64,000 nucleotides of DNA from Eretmocerus hayati (GCA_029851415.1 CM056743.1:76526186-76590185), one strand, 5' to 3'; counted from the stretch's first letter, positions 29,187 through 40,887 are shown. Translations and numbers: made by a program. Notes: generated from the letters alone by a model not told the origin.

Positions 29187-30710
29187 ATGCTCGAAGTTAA
29201 ATCCAAGTCGTCTGGTATTGATGTTTTCACCATAAAAAATCTTATTACCTCATGTCCTGAAATTCTACTGCCTCTCACAGACATTTACAACTCATCAATT
29301 TCTTCCGCATCATATCCCTCGCTCTGGGAACAAACACTCATTACGCCGATCCCGAAATCAGCTGAGCTATCCGAAGTGTCTGACCTCAGGCCTATTGCGC
29401 GCATATCAGAGTGCTCAAAGATCCTTGAGAGAATTGCTGCTCAGCAACTCACATGTCACCTTGAAAGAAACCACTTGCTTGATCCTCGTCAAGCTGGCTT
29501 TAGAACAGGCCATAGCACCCAGACTGCATTGCTCGGTGTTCTGGATGACGTGAGGCGCGCTATTGACAAATCTCAATATACCGTATTAGTTCTTTCCGAC
29601 TTTTCCAAAGCCTTTGACCGGATCTCACACGACATCCTCATTCAGAAATTGCGCTCTCATCAAATCAACAATCACACCATCAAATGGTTTCTTTCGTATC
29701 TAGCTGACAGGTGCCAAGCCGTTATCGATGGGGGAGGTACCCTATCAGATTGGCTCGAAATCACTGCAGGAGTTCCCCAAGGATCCGTACTAGGGCCACT
29801 TCTATTCTCGATCTTCATTAATGATTTACCTCAAGTTCTCAAATTTAGTCGATACATGATCTATGCCGACGACACACAAATCTACAGGAGCTGTCAACAT
29901 TTTGAGATCATTGATACGCTAGAAAAAGTAGAAACAGATGCCAATGCCATAAATCAATGGGCTGTTGACAACGGTCTCACTTTGAACTTAGGGAAGACTA
30001 AAGTCATGATCATAGGCAGCAAAGAAAACCTTCGTCTTCTAAACATGAGTGATTTGCCCAGAATTAAATTCAATGGCACTCCTGTGGACTATGTGTTTGA
30101 GGTGAAGAACTTGGGAATATGGATAGCCAACGATCTGAGTTGGAAAAAACAAGTGTCGTCCATTCGCCAACAAGTTTTCGGCACACTACGCCAACTCAGA
30201 TGCCATCGTCATGCACTCTCATTTGCAATCCGGGAAACCCTTGTTCAATCACTTATCTTGCCCTTCTTTGATTACGCCTGCCTAGTGTTTCATAATCTTG
30301 ATAAGGAACTGAATCTTAAGCTTCAAAGAGCGCAGAACGCATGTTCACGTTTTATCTTTGGCAACATCCCTTGGCGCAATCACATCTCTCCATACCGCAA
30401 ACAGTTAGGATGGCTTACTGTCCAGTCGCGTCGAGAGTACTTTCTGGCTAGTCAAACCTTCCAAATCTTGAAGACCGGAATTCCATCTTACCTATCTTGT
30501 AATATCACGGAAATATGCAACACAACTCTCCATAGATCCGAACGCCTACAGACGGGCGATCTCATTGTTAAGTCCTCACGTACCAACGCATTCAAGACCT
30601 CATTTCAGATTTCAGCCGCAAAATTATGGAATAACCTACCTAAAGCTCTTACTTCACTTCCTCGAAACACAACATCAGTTGAAGCGTTCAAAAAACACCT
30701 GCTTATCTAA
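29187..30710 (+). CDS. Family C/D-type reverse transcriptase (C1), partial ORF2
   Basis: A single open frame of 507 codons starts at the RT N-terminal block (KSSGIDVFTIKNLITSCPEI) and includes DLRPIARISE, QAGFRTGHSTQTALL, the catalytic LSDFSKAFDRISHD, VPQGSVLGPLLFS, MIYADDTQIYR and the C-terminal WRNHISPYRKQLGWLTV. The expected FDFSKAFD is SDFSKAFD here, and the catalytic Asp is kept. It lacks an endonuclease. Its absence of stops contrasts with D1. It is closest to families B and D. Confidence 0.87.
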   Translation: MLEVKSKSSGIDVFTIKNLITSCPEILLPLTDIYNSSISSASYPSLWEQTLITPIPKSAELSEVSDLRPIARISECSKILERIAAQQLTCHLERNHLLDPRQAGFRTGHSTQTALLGVLDDVRRAIDKSQYTVLVLSDFSKAFDRISHDILIQKLRSHQINNHTIKWFLSYLADRCQAVIDGGGTLSDWLEITAGVPQGSVLGPLLFSIFINDLPQVLKFSRYMIYADDTQIYRSCQHFEIIDTLEKVETDANAINQWAVDNGLTLNLGKTKVMIIGSKENLRLLNMSDLPRIKFNGTPVDYVFEVKNLGIWIANDLSWKKQVSSIRQQVFGTLRQLRCHRHALSFAIRETLVQSLILPFFDYACLVFHNLDKELNLKLQRAQNACSRFIFGNIPWRNHISPYRKQLGWLTVQSRREYFLASQTFQILKTGIPSYLSCNITEICNTTLHRSERLQTGDLIVKSSRTNAFKTSFQISAAKLWNNLPKALTSLPRNTTSVEAFKKHLLI

Positions 30711-31173
30711 TCATCCAGTCTCGATGAAGATGAAGAATCATGGCTCAATCTCTGCCTGGGTTCTGTGTATGAAACTCCACGACGTATATATCTTTCATCA
30801 CTTTTTACTATTTTAACTATTTCAAAATGTTTTATGTTGATGTTCAGTCTTCTAATTAGCCGAGACATAGTCTAGTAGTCTAATATTTGTATTCATATTT
30901 ATACTGATGAGGCCAAAATCACAAATTATCTATTAGTATTTAAGTAAAGGGTTTGAAAACCTCAATAATTTCTGTGATACACTTAACTCTGGGTCTTCAT
31001 CCCATTGTGTCTCCAATACTCAGCATATCCCTACATCCAGATGAGTCATTTGTATATACATTATATTCACTCATTTTGTGTTCCAAGAATGATGTATTCT
31101 CCTATATTCTTTCGATTTGCCCCATGGGACTCAGTGTCCCCGGGCTAATAAAGTTAAATCAATCAATCAATCC

Positions 31174-31186
31174 ATCTCTCTCTCTC
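31174..31186. repeat. Short (TC)n junction
   Basis: The tail of C1 (AATC units) runs into TCTCTCTCTC, and D1 starts directly after. Confidence 0.8.
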
Positions 31187-33610
31187 AAAGTTGTCATTAC
31201 AGGTGATCTAAATTGTAACATGGCCACAAACGACTTCAAATCTGAGTATGTCCATGAAGCTCTATGTGATTACTCACTTCATTTGGTTCCATCGGATCCC
31301 ACGCATCACACCGTGAATGCTGAGAGACAGTCCTTTCACACATGGATCGATTTATTCATTGTTAGCTCACTTGATGATGTTGTTGACTATTCCAAGTCAG
31401 ATGCGCCTTTTACAATCGGTCATGACCGGATTGATCTCAAATACCAATTCATGAAGACCACAAGAGAGCCAAATGTTGTTACTAGAAGAAACTTTGAAAA
31501 TATCAGTCTGGAACGTTATCTCGATGACTTGTCACTCAACTTCGCTACTTTTCCATCAAATGCAAGTCTTTACGACAAAGTAGCCATTTTCAACCACTCT
31601 ATTACATCTGCCCTCGACCAATCAGCTCCTTTTGGAACATTTACAATTTCCGCTCGAAACAAACCATGGGTTAACAACGATATTCGTATTTTAATGAAAG
31701 AACGTGACTCCTTTTATAAGAAAGCGCGTAATATTGAGTGTCCTATACTGAAACAAAGATACCGAGCGGTCAGGTCCCAAGTTCATAAACTACAGCGGAA
31801 GGCTAAGAACCAATATTATTCGTCTCAAATTGCTATTTCTCAGAGCTCCAACAGGCTATGGAGTACCCTCCACGGGATAGGCATAGTCAACTCCCGTTCC
31901 CTCTCTCCCTTTCGAACCTTCTTTCCTCAGTCAATTAATGCCCATTTCGCCTCCATTGCCAACCCTCCTCCCACGCCTCTAAATCATCATTACCATCAAC
32001 TCAGCTACCAACCCCATGTCAACATAACCTTATTTTCACTGTCATCAACCAACCAAAGCGAGGTCCTGAGTATCATTCGCTCACTGAAATCAAAAAGCTC
32101 TGGCATTGATTATTTCACGGTCCGGAATCTGCTCACGTCCCGTCCAATCATTCTTGAACCTCTCACTGATATCTTTAACTCGAGTATTGAGAACGCGCCT
32201 CTTCCTGACCTCTGGAAGCGCACATTAATCACTCGTATCCCTAAAACGAAGAATCTCGTAGACTTATCGGACCTGAGACCCATAGCAAGACTCTCTGAGT
32301 GCTCAAAAATTCTTGAAAAGGTAGTCTCAGACCAGCTGAAACAGTTTATCGAAGATTATGAGCTTCTTGACCCTTGCCGAGCTGGTTTTCGAGAGGGTCA
32401 TAGCACTCAGGCTGCTTTGCTAGGGGTCCTAGATGATGTGCGCAAGGGAATAGACAAATCAATGTACACGATTCTGGTACTTTTCGACTTTTCCAAAGCT
32501 CTCGACAAAATTCCACATCAAATCCTGATTCAAAAAATCCGTTCTTCCAATGTGAGTGATCACACCATACGGTGGTTTCTGTCGTACCTTGCAGACCGTT
32601 TCCAGGCAGTCATTGATGATGGTGGAACGGTATCCGACTGGCTAAATACAACGGCAGGTGCCCCCCAAGGCTCAGTCTTGGGCCCCCCTCTTGTTCTCCA
32701 TCTTCATCAATGATCTGCCGAAAGTTTTAGGCTGTACGCGGTACATGATTCATGCTGATGATACCCAGATTTACAGAAGTTGCCACCGGCACGAGCTGAA
32801 GGAAGCTCTCGAATTGGTTGAAAAAGGTACTAACGCGATTCATGCATAGGCCATAATGAATGGACTTAGCTTGAATCTCAAAAAGACCGAAGTCATGATC
32901 CTCGGTAGCAACGAGAACCTCCGCCTCTCAAACTTAGATGACCCATCACCCATTGTAATTGGCATTACTCCAATTGATTTCGTGACCGAAACTAAGAACC
33001 TTGGAATTTGGCTTACTTCCGATCTTAACTGGCGAAAACAAGTAGCATCTATTTGTCAACGCGTCTTTGGCACTCTCCGTCAACTGCGTCCCCATTCACA
33101 CGCCCACTCATTTCCTCTCCGCAAATCGCTTGGTCAATCGCTCATCCTCCCTTACTTTGAATATGCCTGCCTCGTTTATCATGACCTAACTGAGGGACAA
33201 AACCTCCGGCTTCAGAGGGCCCAAAACGCATGTACTCGCTTTGTATTTGGGAATATCCCTTGGAGAGATCATGTTACTCCCTATCGCAATCGCTTAGGTC
33301 GCTCACGGTGCAAGCCCGACGAGAGTACTTCCTAGCCAGTTCTCTTTATCAGATCTTCCGAACCCATAGACCTCTGTATTCGGCTAGGAACATAGTAGAG
33401 GTATGCAACACAAGTCTTCAGGGATCAGTCCGTCTCTAGACTGGAGACTTTATAGTTCCCAAATGTCGCACAGCGTCTCTGCAAAACGCTTTTTACGTTA
33501 ACGCTTCTCATTACTGGAATGAATTACCACGTGCTATATCAACCTTGCCTCGATCGACCTCCCTGAAAGATTTTAGAAAATTGCTTACTTCTACACCCTC
33601 TCGATCTTGA
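31187..33610 (+). pseudogene. Family D ORF2 remnant (D1)
   Basis: The order is endonuclease C-terminus (GDLNCNMATND, SFHTWIDLFIVSS, GHDRIDLKYQF), linker, then RT with FDFSKALDKIPHQ, a damaged PQGSVLGP region and IHADDTQIY. Lesions against B2: an extra C near 32690 (frameshift), TGG to TAG at about 32847-32849, one base missing near 33298, and CAA to TAG at 33437-33439. FYADD-type Tyr is His here. It is clearly non-functional. Confidence 0.9.
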
Positions 33611-33897
33611 TATGAATAGCGATATATAATGCTTTGTATTATGCTCGTATGTCTAATCAAATGTTGAAGATTTTCAAATTGATCTCTGAGGTAAGGCACC
33701 AAGTATGAAATGATCATCTTACTGTTTTATTGTTTCATACATTTTATATATCAAATTTATATGAATTCTCTATATTTTATATTTTTATATTCCTATGTAT
33801 TTTATTTATTTCATTAATTTTCTATACTTCATGTACCATTTATGGGCCCCATGGGACCCATTGTCCCCGGTTGAATAAATCAAATCAATCAATCAAT
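31187..33897 (+). mobile_element. Family D CR1-like element, copy D1, 5'-truncated
   Basis: The copy begins within the endonuclease (VVITGDLNCNMA) and extends to a 3' end with hairpin GGGAC, CCATT, GTCCC (33853-33867), AATAAA (33874-33879) and an (AATC)n tail. It is degraded by several point lesions. Confidence 0.88.
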
Positions 33898-33906
33898 CTC
33901 TCTTTC
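33898..33906. repeat. Short (CT)n junction
   Basis: CTCTCTTTC lies between the (AATC)n tail of D1 and the truncated A4. Confidence 0.7.
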
Positions 33907-34398
33907 TGTGTATATCAGTATTCAAAGAGGCCTTAAAAGATTTTCTTCTGACCCAGTCTTGATGTTGAGAGGAAGCATTATTTTAATCTCTAAACCGTGA
34001 AAGGTTTGGGCTCGTTTCAATCAGCGTTTCCTCTTTCAAAAGAGTTATACATGGATACTCCGTCACTGAATTGTAATTCCTGTGATATTTCTGCTGGCCC
34101 AAGCCTTTTATATGCCTTTCTACATAAAAATGTTTTCTTCTCCTCGATCGTTCTTGTCAAGACTGATATTTGTATATGGAAATGTATCTTATCATTCTCT
34201 TACTTGACTTTTATGCATCCTTCGATGCCTTAAAATGACTGGTCACTTTCTGTAATAATTCTAATATTCCTTGACCAAAAAGACAAATATTCATACATAT
34301 TCATTTATTTATCATGGAGGTGTAACATAAATGAATTATGCTACTGTATTTTTCAATTTTGCCCTCGGGCGAATAAAGGTTATCAATCAATCGATCAA
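33907..34398 (+). mobile_element. Family A copy A4, 3' end only
   Basis: The last 25-30 ORF2 codons survive (about 33911-33993; FKEALKDFLLTQ recognisable, then a small deletion puts stops in frame). The 3' UTR follows with hairpin UUUGCC, CUCG, GGCGAA (34358-34373), AATAAA (34372-34377) and a TATCAATCAATC tail. Confidence 0.85.
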
Positions 34399-34405
34399 TC
34401 TCTCT

Positions 34406-34627
34406 ACGTACAAAGCACCCCGCACTGAAGCTTTGAATCAGTCTTCCACTTACGTTGCGTCGAACCTTTTCAACTCACTTGCCGACGTGGATTTCGTAAA
34501 ACAGAGTCCCGACACTTTCAAGCGTTATCTTCGCGTAACGCTCATGGAATGTGATGCGCAGGATTGGACCTTAAGAAATCATGGAGAGCACCTAGATCTA
34601 ATTCCTCCGGGCGGCGTTACTGGGTAA
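34406..34627 (+). pseudogene. Family E ORF2, C-terminal fragment
   Basis: The 73 codons read TYKAPRTEALNQSSTYVASN, then LFNSLADVDFVKQSPDTFKR. This fits the conserved end of the RT protein in related families (FQISAAKLWNNLPKAL in C1). No catalytic part remains. Confidence 0.65.
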
Positions 34628-34657
34628 ACTTACTCTACCTGGTGTAGAGTAAGTTTA
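34625..34657. repeat. Perfect 14-bp hairpin at the family E stop codon
   Basis: AAACTTACTCTAC (34626-34638) and GTAGAGTAAGTTT (34644-34656), extended by a T-A pair, flank a CTGGT loop. The TAA stop overlaps the first base pairs. Confidence 0.75.
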
Positions 34658-34917
34658 TCTAAGTGAAGTAATTTCTACTTTAGTCCATTTTCATTCCGTC
34701 TTAGCATAGACAATATTTTGTAACATTCCTCTACATGTGAGCTGTCTTGAAACATATCTGATGCATCCCCCAGTCTTTACTAGGTATTACTTGAGCAATC
34801 TCTATGGTGTTATATAATATTTATTGTATCTCATTGTTATACATGTACTTCTCTAATAGGGCAAATAGGGTCTACCCTCTGCCCTCAATGAATTCCTAAT
34901 CAATCAATCAATCGATC

Positions 34918-34945
34918 AATCTCTCTCTCTTTCTCACTCTCTCTC
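34918..34945. repeat. (CT)n junction, interrupted
   Basis: CT-rich run with TTTC and CAC interruptions between E1 (+) and R1f (-). Confidence 0.8.
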
Positions 34946-35156
34946 TTTTTTTTTTGTTTTGAGGTGGTTGTAGGGCGAATACGCTGCGACGTACGGAGGA
35001 GAGGCACCGGTCAGCCAAACACGGCTGGCCAGCACCTCCCCAACAGTCCTGGGCTGGAATCCGCATCGATACGGCCATCCGAACCGGGTAAACCCTCTCC
35101 TCCTCCTCCGTTGACGCCGGCCATTGGACAAGGGAGAGATCCACCAACTTACCAAT

Positions 35157-35194
35157 CCGGCCCCGGCACCGCGTGAGCATTACTTCAGGGCCGG
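35157..35194 (-). promoter_or_regulatory. Structured 3' UTR stem-loop of R1f
   Basis: CCGGCCC (35157-35163) pairs with GGGCCGG (35188-35194) around CCGCGTGAGCATTACTTCA. All positions that differ from the R1c stem are compensated. Confidence 0.65.
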
Positions 35195-35413
35195 CGGCGT
35201 CTCGCGCTCAGGATCGAGCGTCTCTCTTCTCACGACTCACAGGTGTTGTTTCCCTTTCTTCGATCTTCTTCCATCTCTTCATTCTTCATTCTTCTTTCTT
35301 TTTTATTCTTTCTTTGATCTTTGATCTTCGATCTTTCCTCTTCTCCCTTCCATCTTCAGTCCATCATATCCCTCCTGGAACCATTTGGACCTCTTCTGTT
35401 TGAATCGGCAGGT

Positions 35414-36813
35414 TTACTGTAATTCCCCGGCATCGAGGCGCCTCACCTCCCTCTCTTTCTCCTCCTTACGGGTCATCACCAGCTTGATGTATCCGGTAAC
35501 TCTATCCCATGTCTCCTGGTTGCGAAGTAAGTACGGGACGAGGTTCTCAGGTGTCAGTTGAGCACCCAGCCATCCATCCAACTCGGCGCGCTCTCTTTGT
35601 GTGTCGTTGCACGTGAACAGGGCGTGTTCAGCGTCATCCCAGTTGTCCCCGCATGACTGGCATGCTGGGGATGTCCTCTTCTTGAACCGGGTCAGATAGG
35701 CACCGAAGCAACCGTGGTCACTCAGTGCTCGCGTCGTCCAGTAATCTATCTCTCCGTGGGTGCGTTCCGTCCATTTGGCTACGTCACGGATCAGCCGGTG
35801 CGTCCATCTGCCATTTGCAAATGACGAATCCCACTCAGTTTGCCAATGCTCAAGGGTGGTTTCCTTCTCGTTGTCGCGGATGATCTCCTTCATCGTTGGA
35901 GTGAGTACTCGTTCGGCTTCGATCACTTTCTGCCGGACCCAGATCCTCACTCGCTCCGCGACGAGCAAGTGGATGGGCGGTGTACTCGCCAATACGTAAG
36001 CCGCATCTCCTGACACGGTGCGGTAGGCACGGATACTTCTCAGGGCCGCTCTCCGGTGGACAGGCCCCATCCTCTTCTCGATGATGGTCTTCTCTACTCT
36101 CTGTCCCCACACGGGTGCACCGTAGAGCATGATAGAGGTGCTGACGGTGTTGAGAAGTGCGCACCTCTTTTCCTTGGGTCCCCCGATATTCGGCATCAGC
36201 CGCTGAAGCGCCGCACCAACCCTGCTCGCTTCCTGGGCGGCCTCCTGGATGTGCTTCTTGAACGACCACTTGTCGTCAAGCCATACGCCGAGGTATTTCA
36301 GCTCCGTCTTGCGTGGGATCTCTTGCCCGTTGATGTAAAAGTAGGGCAAGTCAAACTTCCTGCGTCTTGTGACCACGATTGCTTCGCACTTCTTGACAGC
36401 AAGCTCTAGGAGCCTGCTGATCATTCACTCGTAGACTCGGGCCAGCGCCTCGTTTGCGCGTCTACCCAAGAGTTCCTCGTTGTCGGACCAGACTATGAAC
36501 CCCGCGTCGTCCGCGAAAGCCACTACTATCACTCCTTCGGGCAGTTCAATAGACAGTAAACTGTCGTACTGGATGTTCCAGTTGAACGGCCCGGAAACCG
36601 ATCCCTGTCCAATTCCGGCGGACAGTTCCCGGATCTCTTGTCCCTCGTCGGTGTCGTACACGAGTGTCCTGTTCCGCAGATAGTCACTCGTGATGGCTAG
36701 TAGATAAGGCGGCACTTTACCTGCTTGGGATTGATAGACTCGCTCCCAGCTCGCGCAGTTGAACGCGTTCTTTATGTCCAACGCAATAATGGCACAGAAT
36801 CCTTCTCTTCCTT

Positions 36814-36814
<1 letters not shown>
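35414..36814 (-). pseudogene. R1-like ORF2, RT and C-terminus, one nonsense codon (R1f)
   Basis: The - strand reading starts at GFCAIIALDIKNAFNCASW, passes GIGQGSVSGPFNW and AFADDAGFIVW, then meets TGA at 36427-36425, where R1d has TGG in TyrGluTrpMetIle. It continues in the same frame through the connector to CQSCGDNWDDAEHALFTC and the stop near 35414. The single nonsense change plus 5' truncation make it non-functional. Confidence 0.9.

Positions 36815-36870
<56 letters not shown>
36815..36870. repeat. (TC)n microsatellite
   Basis: About 28 units between R1f and the 5' end of C2. Confidence 0.95.
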
Positions 36871-36875
<5 letters not shown>

Positions 36876-38642
36876 AGTCTCATCACACGCCTCTTTAGTG
36901 CCTCTCTGTGTTTCACTATTTTTCTCTGCCTCAAAGTGCCTCCGGGATTTTCTTTTACAGAGCCTTGCACTCAAAATTTTGCAAGAATTCGATAGATCCA
37001 TAGATCGTTGTGGATCTTCGCATCTTGCAAAACCTTCATCTGATATTCTGCAAGCGCGCTTTGGAATTCGAGGTTAGACCACCTAGTGCCTCATGCTTCG
37101 TCCCTCATTCGCCAGATCATCATAGTTCCCACGTTGGGCGTTAGATGGCAGTCCTCTCAAACAGATCTCTGCACTATCAATTTTAAAGCCTGATTCGCAC
37201 TTGCTCGACCCTGATAGTCCATCTCAACTGAGCCACCTGATCGACGTCTGCTTGCGCCTGACAGCTGATCTGACCCTGTATTACATCTGCGTTTCCATCT
37301 CGCTATTACAATGGCACCAAATTTGTCCACAGTGAGTCTATCACAACATGATCATACAACTGCGCATGAATCATCTAAATTTACTAATAACTCAGAAAAT
37401 GTTGTTCATTCGAGTGACATGCCATCGTATTTCAGAATTTTCATTGCGCATTTTAATGCTTGTCAAGAAAAAGTTCTTTCAAAGCTAAGTGAAATTGAGA
37501 ACAGACTAGAAAGTCGAATCAGTGCGATTGAAAATGATATCTCTCAGATTCGTGATAATTTTTCTAAAGTTTCTCACCAAAGAACTCTAGTAGACTCAGC
37601 CGAGGTCATTCTATCAGGAATTCCTTGCGATCTTAATTCGCTAAAAACTGAGATAGTTTCTAAAGTTTTTGATGTTATGGATCAGCCAGATTTTAAGAAT
37701 TTCGTTGTCGATGTGAGAGATTGGAAAGGTCCTCACTTCCACAATGTGCATCCATCAGTTTCAACTCCTACTTTGAGCTCTCCCAAAACAAACAAATCTG
37801 ATCCTAAAGCTATCATCGTACAATCATCATCTACTTAGGTTCGAGATAAACTTATCATAAACTCATCTAAATTGAAAAAGCACACTGTGAAGGATATCTT
37901 TGGTTATGGAAATGATTCGAACAGCCCATTGTGGCCTAAAGGAGTTCACGATTCGCTTAAAAAAGCATATTCAGTAAGTGTGCGCTTGAATTGTCAGAAA
38001 CCTGTTGTAAAGAATGACTTACTGTTTGTATGAAATCTCCAAAAAGTGAGTCGTTTGTACCAATTTTCTCCGAGCGTGACCTCGAAAATTTCCAAGCTCA
38101 GTATAAAACATATCGACCGTCTCAATAAGTAGAATACTACGTGCTTCAATTATTCGTGAAACGGTTTTACAATCAAGAAATGAAATTCTCGTAGAGCTAG
38201 ATCTTCACTTTTCCTCGATTCAAATATGCATTGCCAATCCTTTTTCACTTCAAATTTGTGTATCTCAAAAGCGTTCATTTGCGTATGAACTGCATTCCCA
38301 CGTTTGGTTATTACAATCTACCTAATCAGATTTGTTTTCAGATCATGATATTTTCACTCAATTTACGCAATATGTGCTTTCGATCCGATTCCTGAAGCTT
38401 TCTCGTCAATGAATCATTATTTCCTCGCAACCATAGTAATAGGTGATTATACTATCCTCGACTCAGTGAAATCATGAGTTTTTGTAATTAATTATTCGTT
38501 ATTTACACTCATATCCTAGATTTATCATTCATACTTCTCTCAATATGTAATTTTATTGTTTTGTGAATTGAATTTTCTACCTGTACCACATAGGGTAATA
38601 CCCCAAGGTACCATTAATAAACTAATCTAATCTAATCTAATC

Positions 38643-38647
<5 letters not shown>
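36871..38647 (+). mobile_element. Family C element, copy C2, ORF1-only
   Basis: The 5' end (CGGTGAGTCTCATCACACGC) and 5' UTR match C1. A decayed ORF1 is followed by about 500 bases of 3' UTR, AATAAA (38616-38621) and a (TAATC)n tail. There is no trace of ORF2. The element has its own 5' and 3' ends between (CT)n tracts, so it probably moved as an ORF1-only unit of about 1.8 kb. A 5' UTR hairpin GATCCA/TGGATC (36995-37016) is kept in C1. Confidence 0.8.
37311..38128 (+). pseudogene. Family C ORF1, decayed (C2)
   Basis: The ATG at 37311 opens a frame like C1 ORF1 (MAPNLSTVSLSQHDH; coiled coil LESRISAIENDISQIRDNF; VDSAEVILSGIPCDLN). A TAG at about 37836-37838 interrupts it where C1 reads Ile. 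Homology continues in frame (VRDKLI equivalent, DIFGYGND, LWPKGVHDSLKKA), then shifts near 38029 before the C-terminus at 38128. Confidence 0.82.

Positions 38648-38717
<70 letters not shown>
38648..38717. repeat. (CT)n microsatellite
   Basis: About 35 units follow the (TAATC)n tail of C2 and precede the 5' end of A5. This is one of the longest CT tracts in the window. Confidence 0.95.
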
Positions 38718-38720
<3 letters not shown>

Positions 38721-39015
38721 CGGTAAGTGTTTCCACACGCATCTAACATCGCTCCGTGCTTGAACATCTCTTTAACCATCAAAACGTCGTCCCGAGTGGC
38801 ACTTTTTCGCAGATTGGACTTCCTCCTGCAGGCTCATACCACAAGAGCATCACTGCATGGCTCCTGCTCGAGCCTGGGAGGAATAATTCCAATTCTGCAA
38901 TTCCAACAACAACATCGAGTTGGCAGTGCCTGGCGCCGAAAGTGAGCTTTGTGCGCATGCTCGGAGGTCGTCTGCTACGCTGGCCTGCTTCGCTGTCTTG
39001 CTGTCTGCTGCACAG

Positions 39016-40887
39016 AGCGACAACACCTGCTGCGTCTGCAACAACACCTTACGCGCGGGCAGCAGAGAATGCGGCACTTGCAAAAGATCAGCACATGTCA
39101 AGTGCTCGAAATCATCTCAAGGAGCAGTGACATGCGAAAAATGTCTGCAGGTGAGCAAAATTCCAGCCGCGCAATTAACATCAAGTGCATCGAAGCAGAC
39201 GACTTCGACTTCTCGCCTCAGCACGCAATTAGCCAGAGAGAGGAAGGAGGAGAATACTACCTCGCATAGACGTGTGAGTAATCAGCCCATCTCACACACA
39301 CGGCTCAGCTCGCATGCTGCATCAGCACTTTCTTCCCCCGCTCCGCATACCACCGCCGCGGGCCGCAGCGCAAAGCCCCCTACCACCAATGCCTCTCTAT
39401 GCAACTCCGGGAGTCTACAGCTTGCGCTAGCGGGGGGTACTCTATTGCCTGCTGCTTCGTCTCCGTCATGTGGTGCCACCTCCCGCCAGTCCACCGGTTT
39501 AGAGCCCGCGAATATTCAAATGCAGCAAACAGATACGCGGCTCACGACTACCACCCAGTCGCTGCTCACTACACCTCCTCTTGGCCACGCTGTCGGGCGG
39601 ATGGAGAGCAACAGCCCCATCTCGAGAACTACACCACCTCTTGGCCACGTTGTAGGGTCGACGGAGAGCAACAGTCTCAACGTCTCGGAACGACCTGCAG
39701 CATCACCAACTTCGACGGCGACGGATTCGCCTGACACCAAATGGGTACTCATAGCGCAGACTACTCTCGACCTCTTTTATGATCAATATGCGCTACTCCA
39801 GAACGAGCTTGACGAAATAAAATCTCTCGTGAGGCGACAAAACGTTGCCGTTCCCTCTCCACCTCTCACGCCAGCAGTGAATGAGGTGGATGATCACCTA
39901 TTGGAACGTGTATCCTCTCTCGAGAGACTCATAGAGAAGCAAAGCTCCCAGCTGGAGGAGCTCCGCTTGGATCGCCAGCTTCTTCTGGAGCAGAACTCTA
40001 CCATGAAAAGCCAGTTTTCCACTCTGACTGAGCTATTAATAGGTCGTGAGAGTAGTCAGCGAGATAGCGAATGTAGTAGAATTGAGAGTAGCAATGTCGA
40101 ATCGACACATCAATCTTCGATTCCTATTATTACACCTAGGATGGACAAGTTCCCTCATCCACACGCTGGGGAGCAAGGACGGGGACACGGCAGTGACGGT
40201 CTTGAGTGCTGTAAATTAATTATTAATGGTATTTTAGAAGAAAATTCTAAGGCCTCGCCGGTACAGGTATCTGATATTGCCTACGCAGTGCTCAAGTCCG
40301 TACTCCCCTCACTGGAGAGGGTAGACATTGCTGATGTCCGGGTCCTGCAAACTGGGCGTGCGGCTGGGGAGAAGCCTCCAACAGGTATTTGCGACTCGGT
40401 TCCATCTCCTCGAGCCCCAGCTGCCACCCCGCGCACTCTACCATCGTGCATAGTCCAACTCTCCAGTAGTCGACTAGTCGGGAAAGTGATTCGGGCTAAG
40501 CGTTCAATCACCAATAACTATTTCACGGCTAACAATATCCAGCCTGACTTACTCGACCCAGGTACGAAAGCTCATGTGCCAGACCGTAAAATCTTTATAA
40601 ATGAGATGCTCCCCCGTGAGAAATACAAAGAATACATACGCTTGAGGTCAATTGCACGCGGTTTGGGTTTGAAATACGTCTGGCACAGTGGCGGACGTTT
40701 CTGGGTTAGACGGAAAAATGGTGAGCGAGCGCATACGTTCGAATCTCTTGCTGATCTGCAGGTCATTCAAACGGCCTGTCGAAGTGCTCCAGAACGTGCT
40801 CGTGCGTCCTCTAATAACACCCAGAGCTGTACTACCGTTCCGGAGCAGAGTAGAGTTTCGGCAGCAGAATCAGCGAAGACTCCTTGA
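39016..40887 (+). pseudogene. Family A ORF1, start codon lost (A5)
   Basis: The body of the 624-residue ORF1 is open: C4HC3 finger, duplicated TTPPLGHAVG/TTPPLGHVVG linker, coiled coil (LLERVSSLERLIEKQ) and FP25K-like end. A3 has CACGATGAGCGAC at the start; here it is CACAGAGCGAC, so the ATG is gone through a 2-base deletion. The frame is open upstream to about 38920 without an ATG. Translation would need a non-AUG start, so I treat it as mildly damaged. It ends TGA CTA GAT at 40885-40893. Confidence 0.82.

Larger units (their letters stand above)
27550..31173 (+). mobile_element. Family C element, copy C1: ORF1 plus RT, no endonuclease
   Basis: The 5' end (GTTGAGTTTCATCACACG) matches C2. 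ORF1 is intact. A stretch of about 370 bases without coding potential (28813-29186) follows, then an RT frame beginning at its first block. The 3' end has hairpin GGGAC, TCAGT, GTCCC (31126-31140), AATAAA (31147-31152) and an (AATC)n tail. The endonuclease expected between ORF1 and RT is missing, either by internal deletion or because two elements were fused. Confidence 0.85.
34406..34917 (+). mobile_element. Family E CR1-like fragment, copy E1
   Basis: This 5'-truncated fragment is bounded by a CTCTCT junction at 34399-34405. A C-terminal ORF2 piece is followed by a 3' UTR, a strong hairpin (34625-34657), a terminal stem AGGG, TCTA, CCCT near 34876, and an (AATC)n tail into (TC)n. Family E is not otherwise represented here. 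Confidence 0.7.
34946..36814 (-). mobile_element. R1-clade element copy R1f, 5'-truncated in the RT
   Basis: A T-rich run (34946-34960) marks the 3' end. The 3' UTR is the R1a type. ORF2 is present from RT block A to the C-terminus and stops abruptly at the (TC)n at 36815. Confidence 0.9.
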
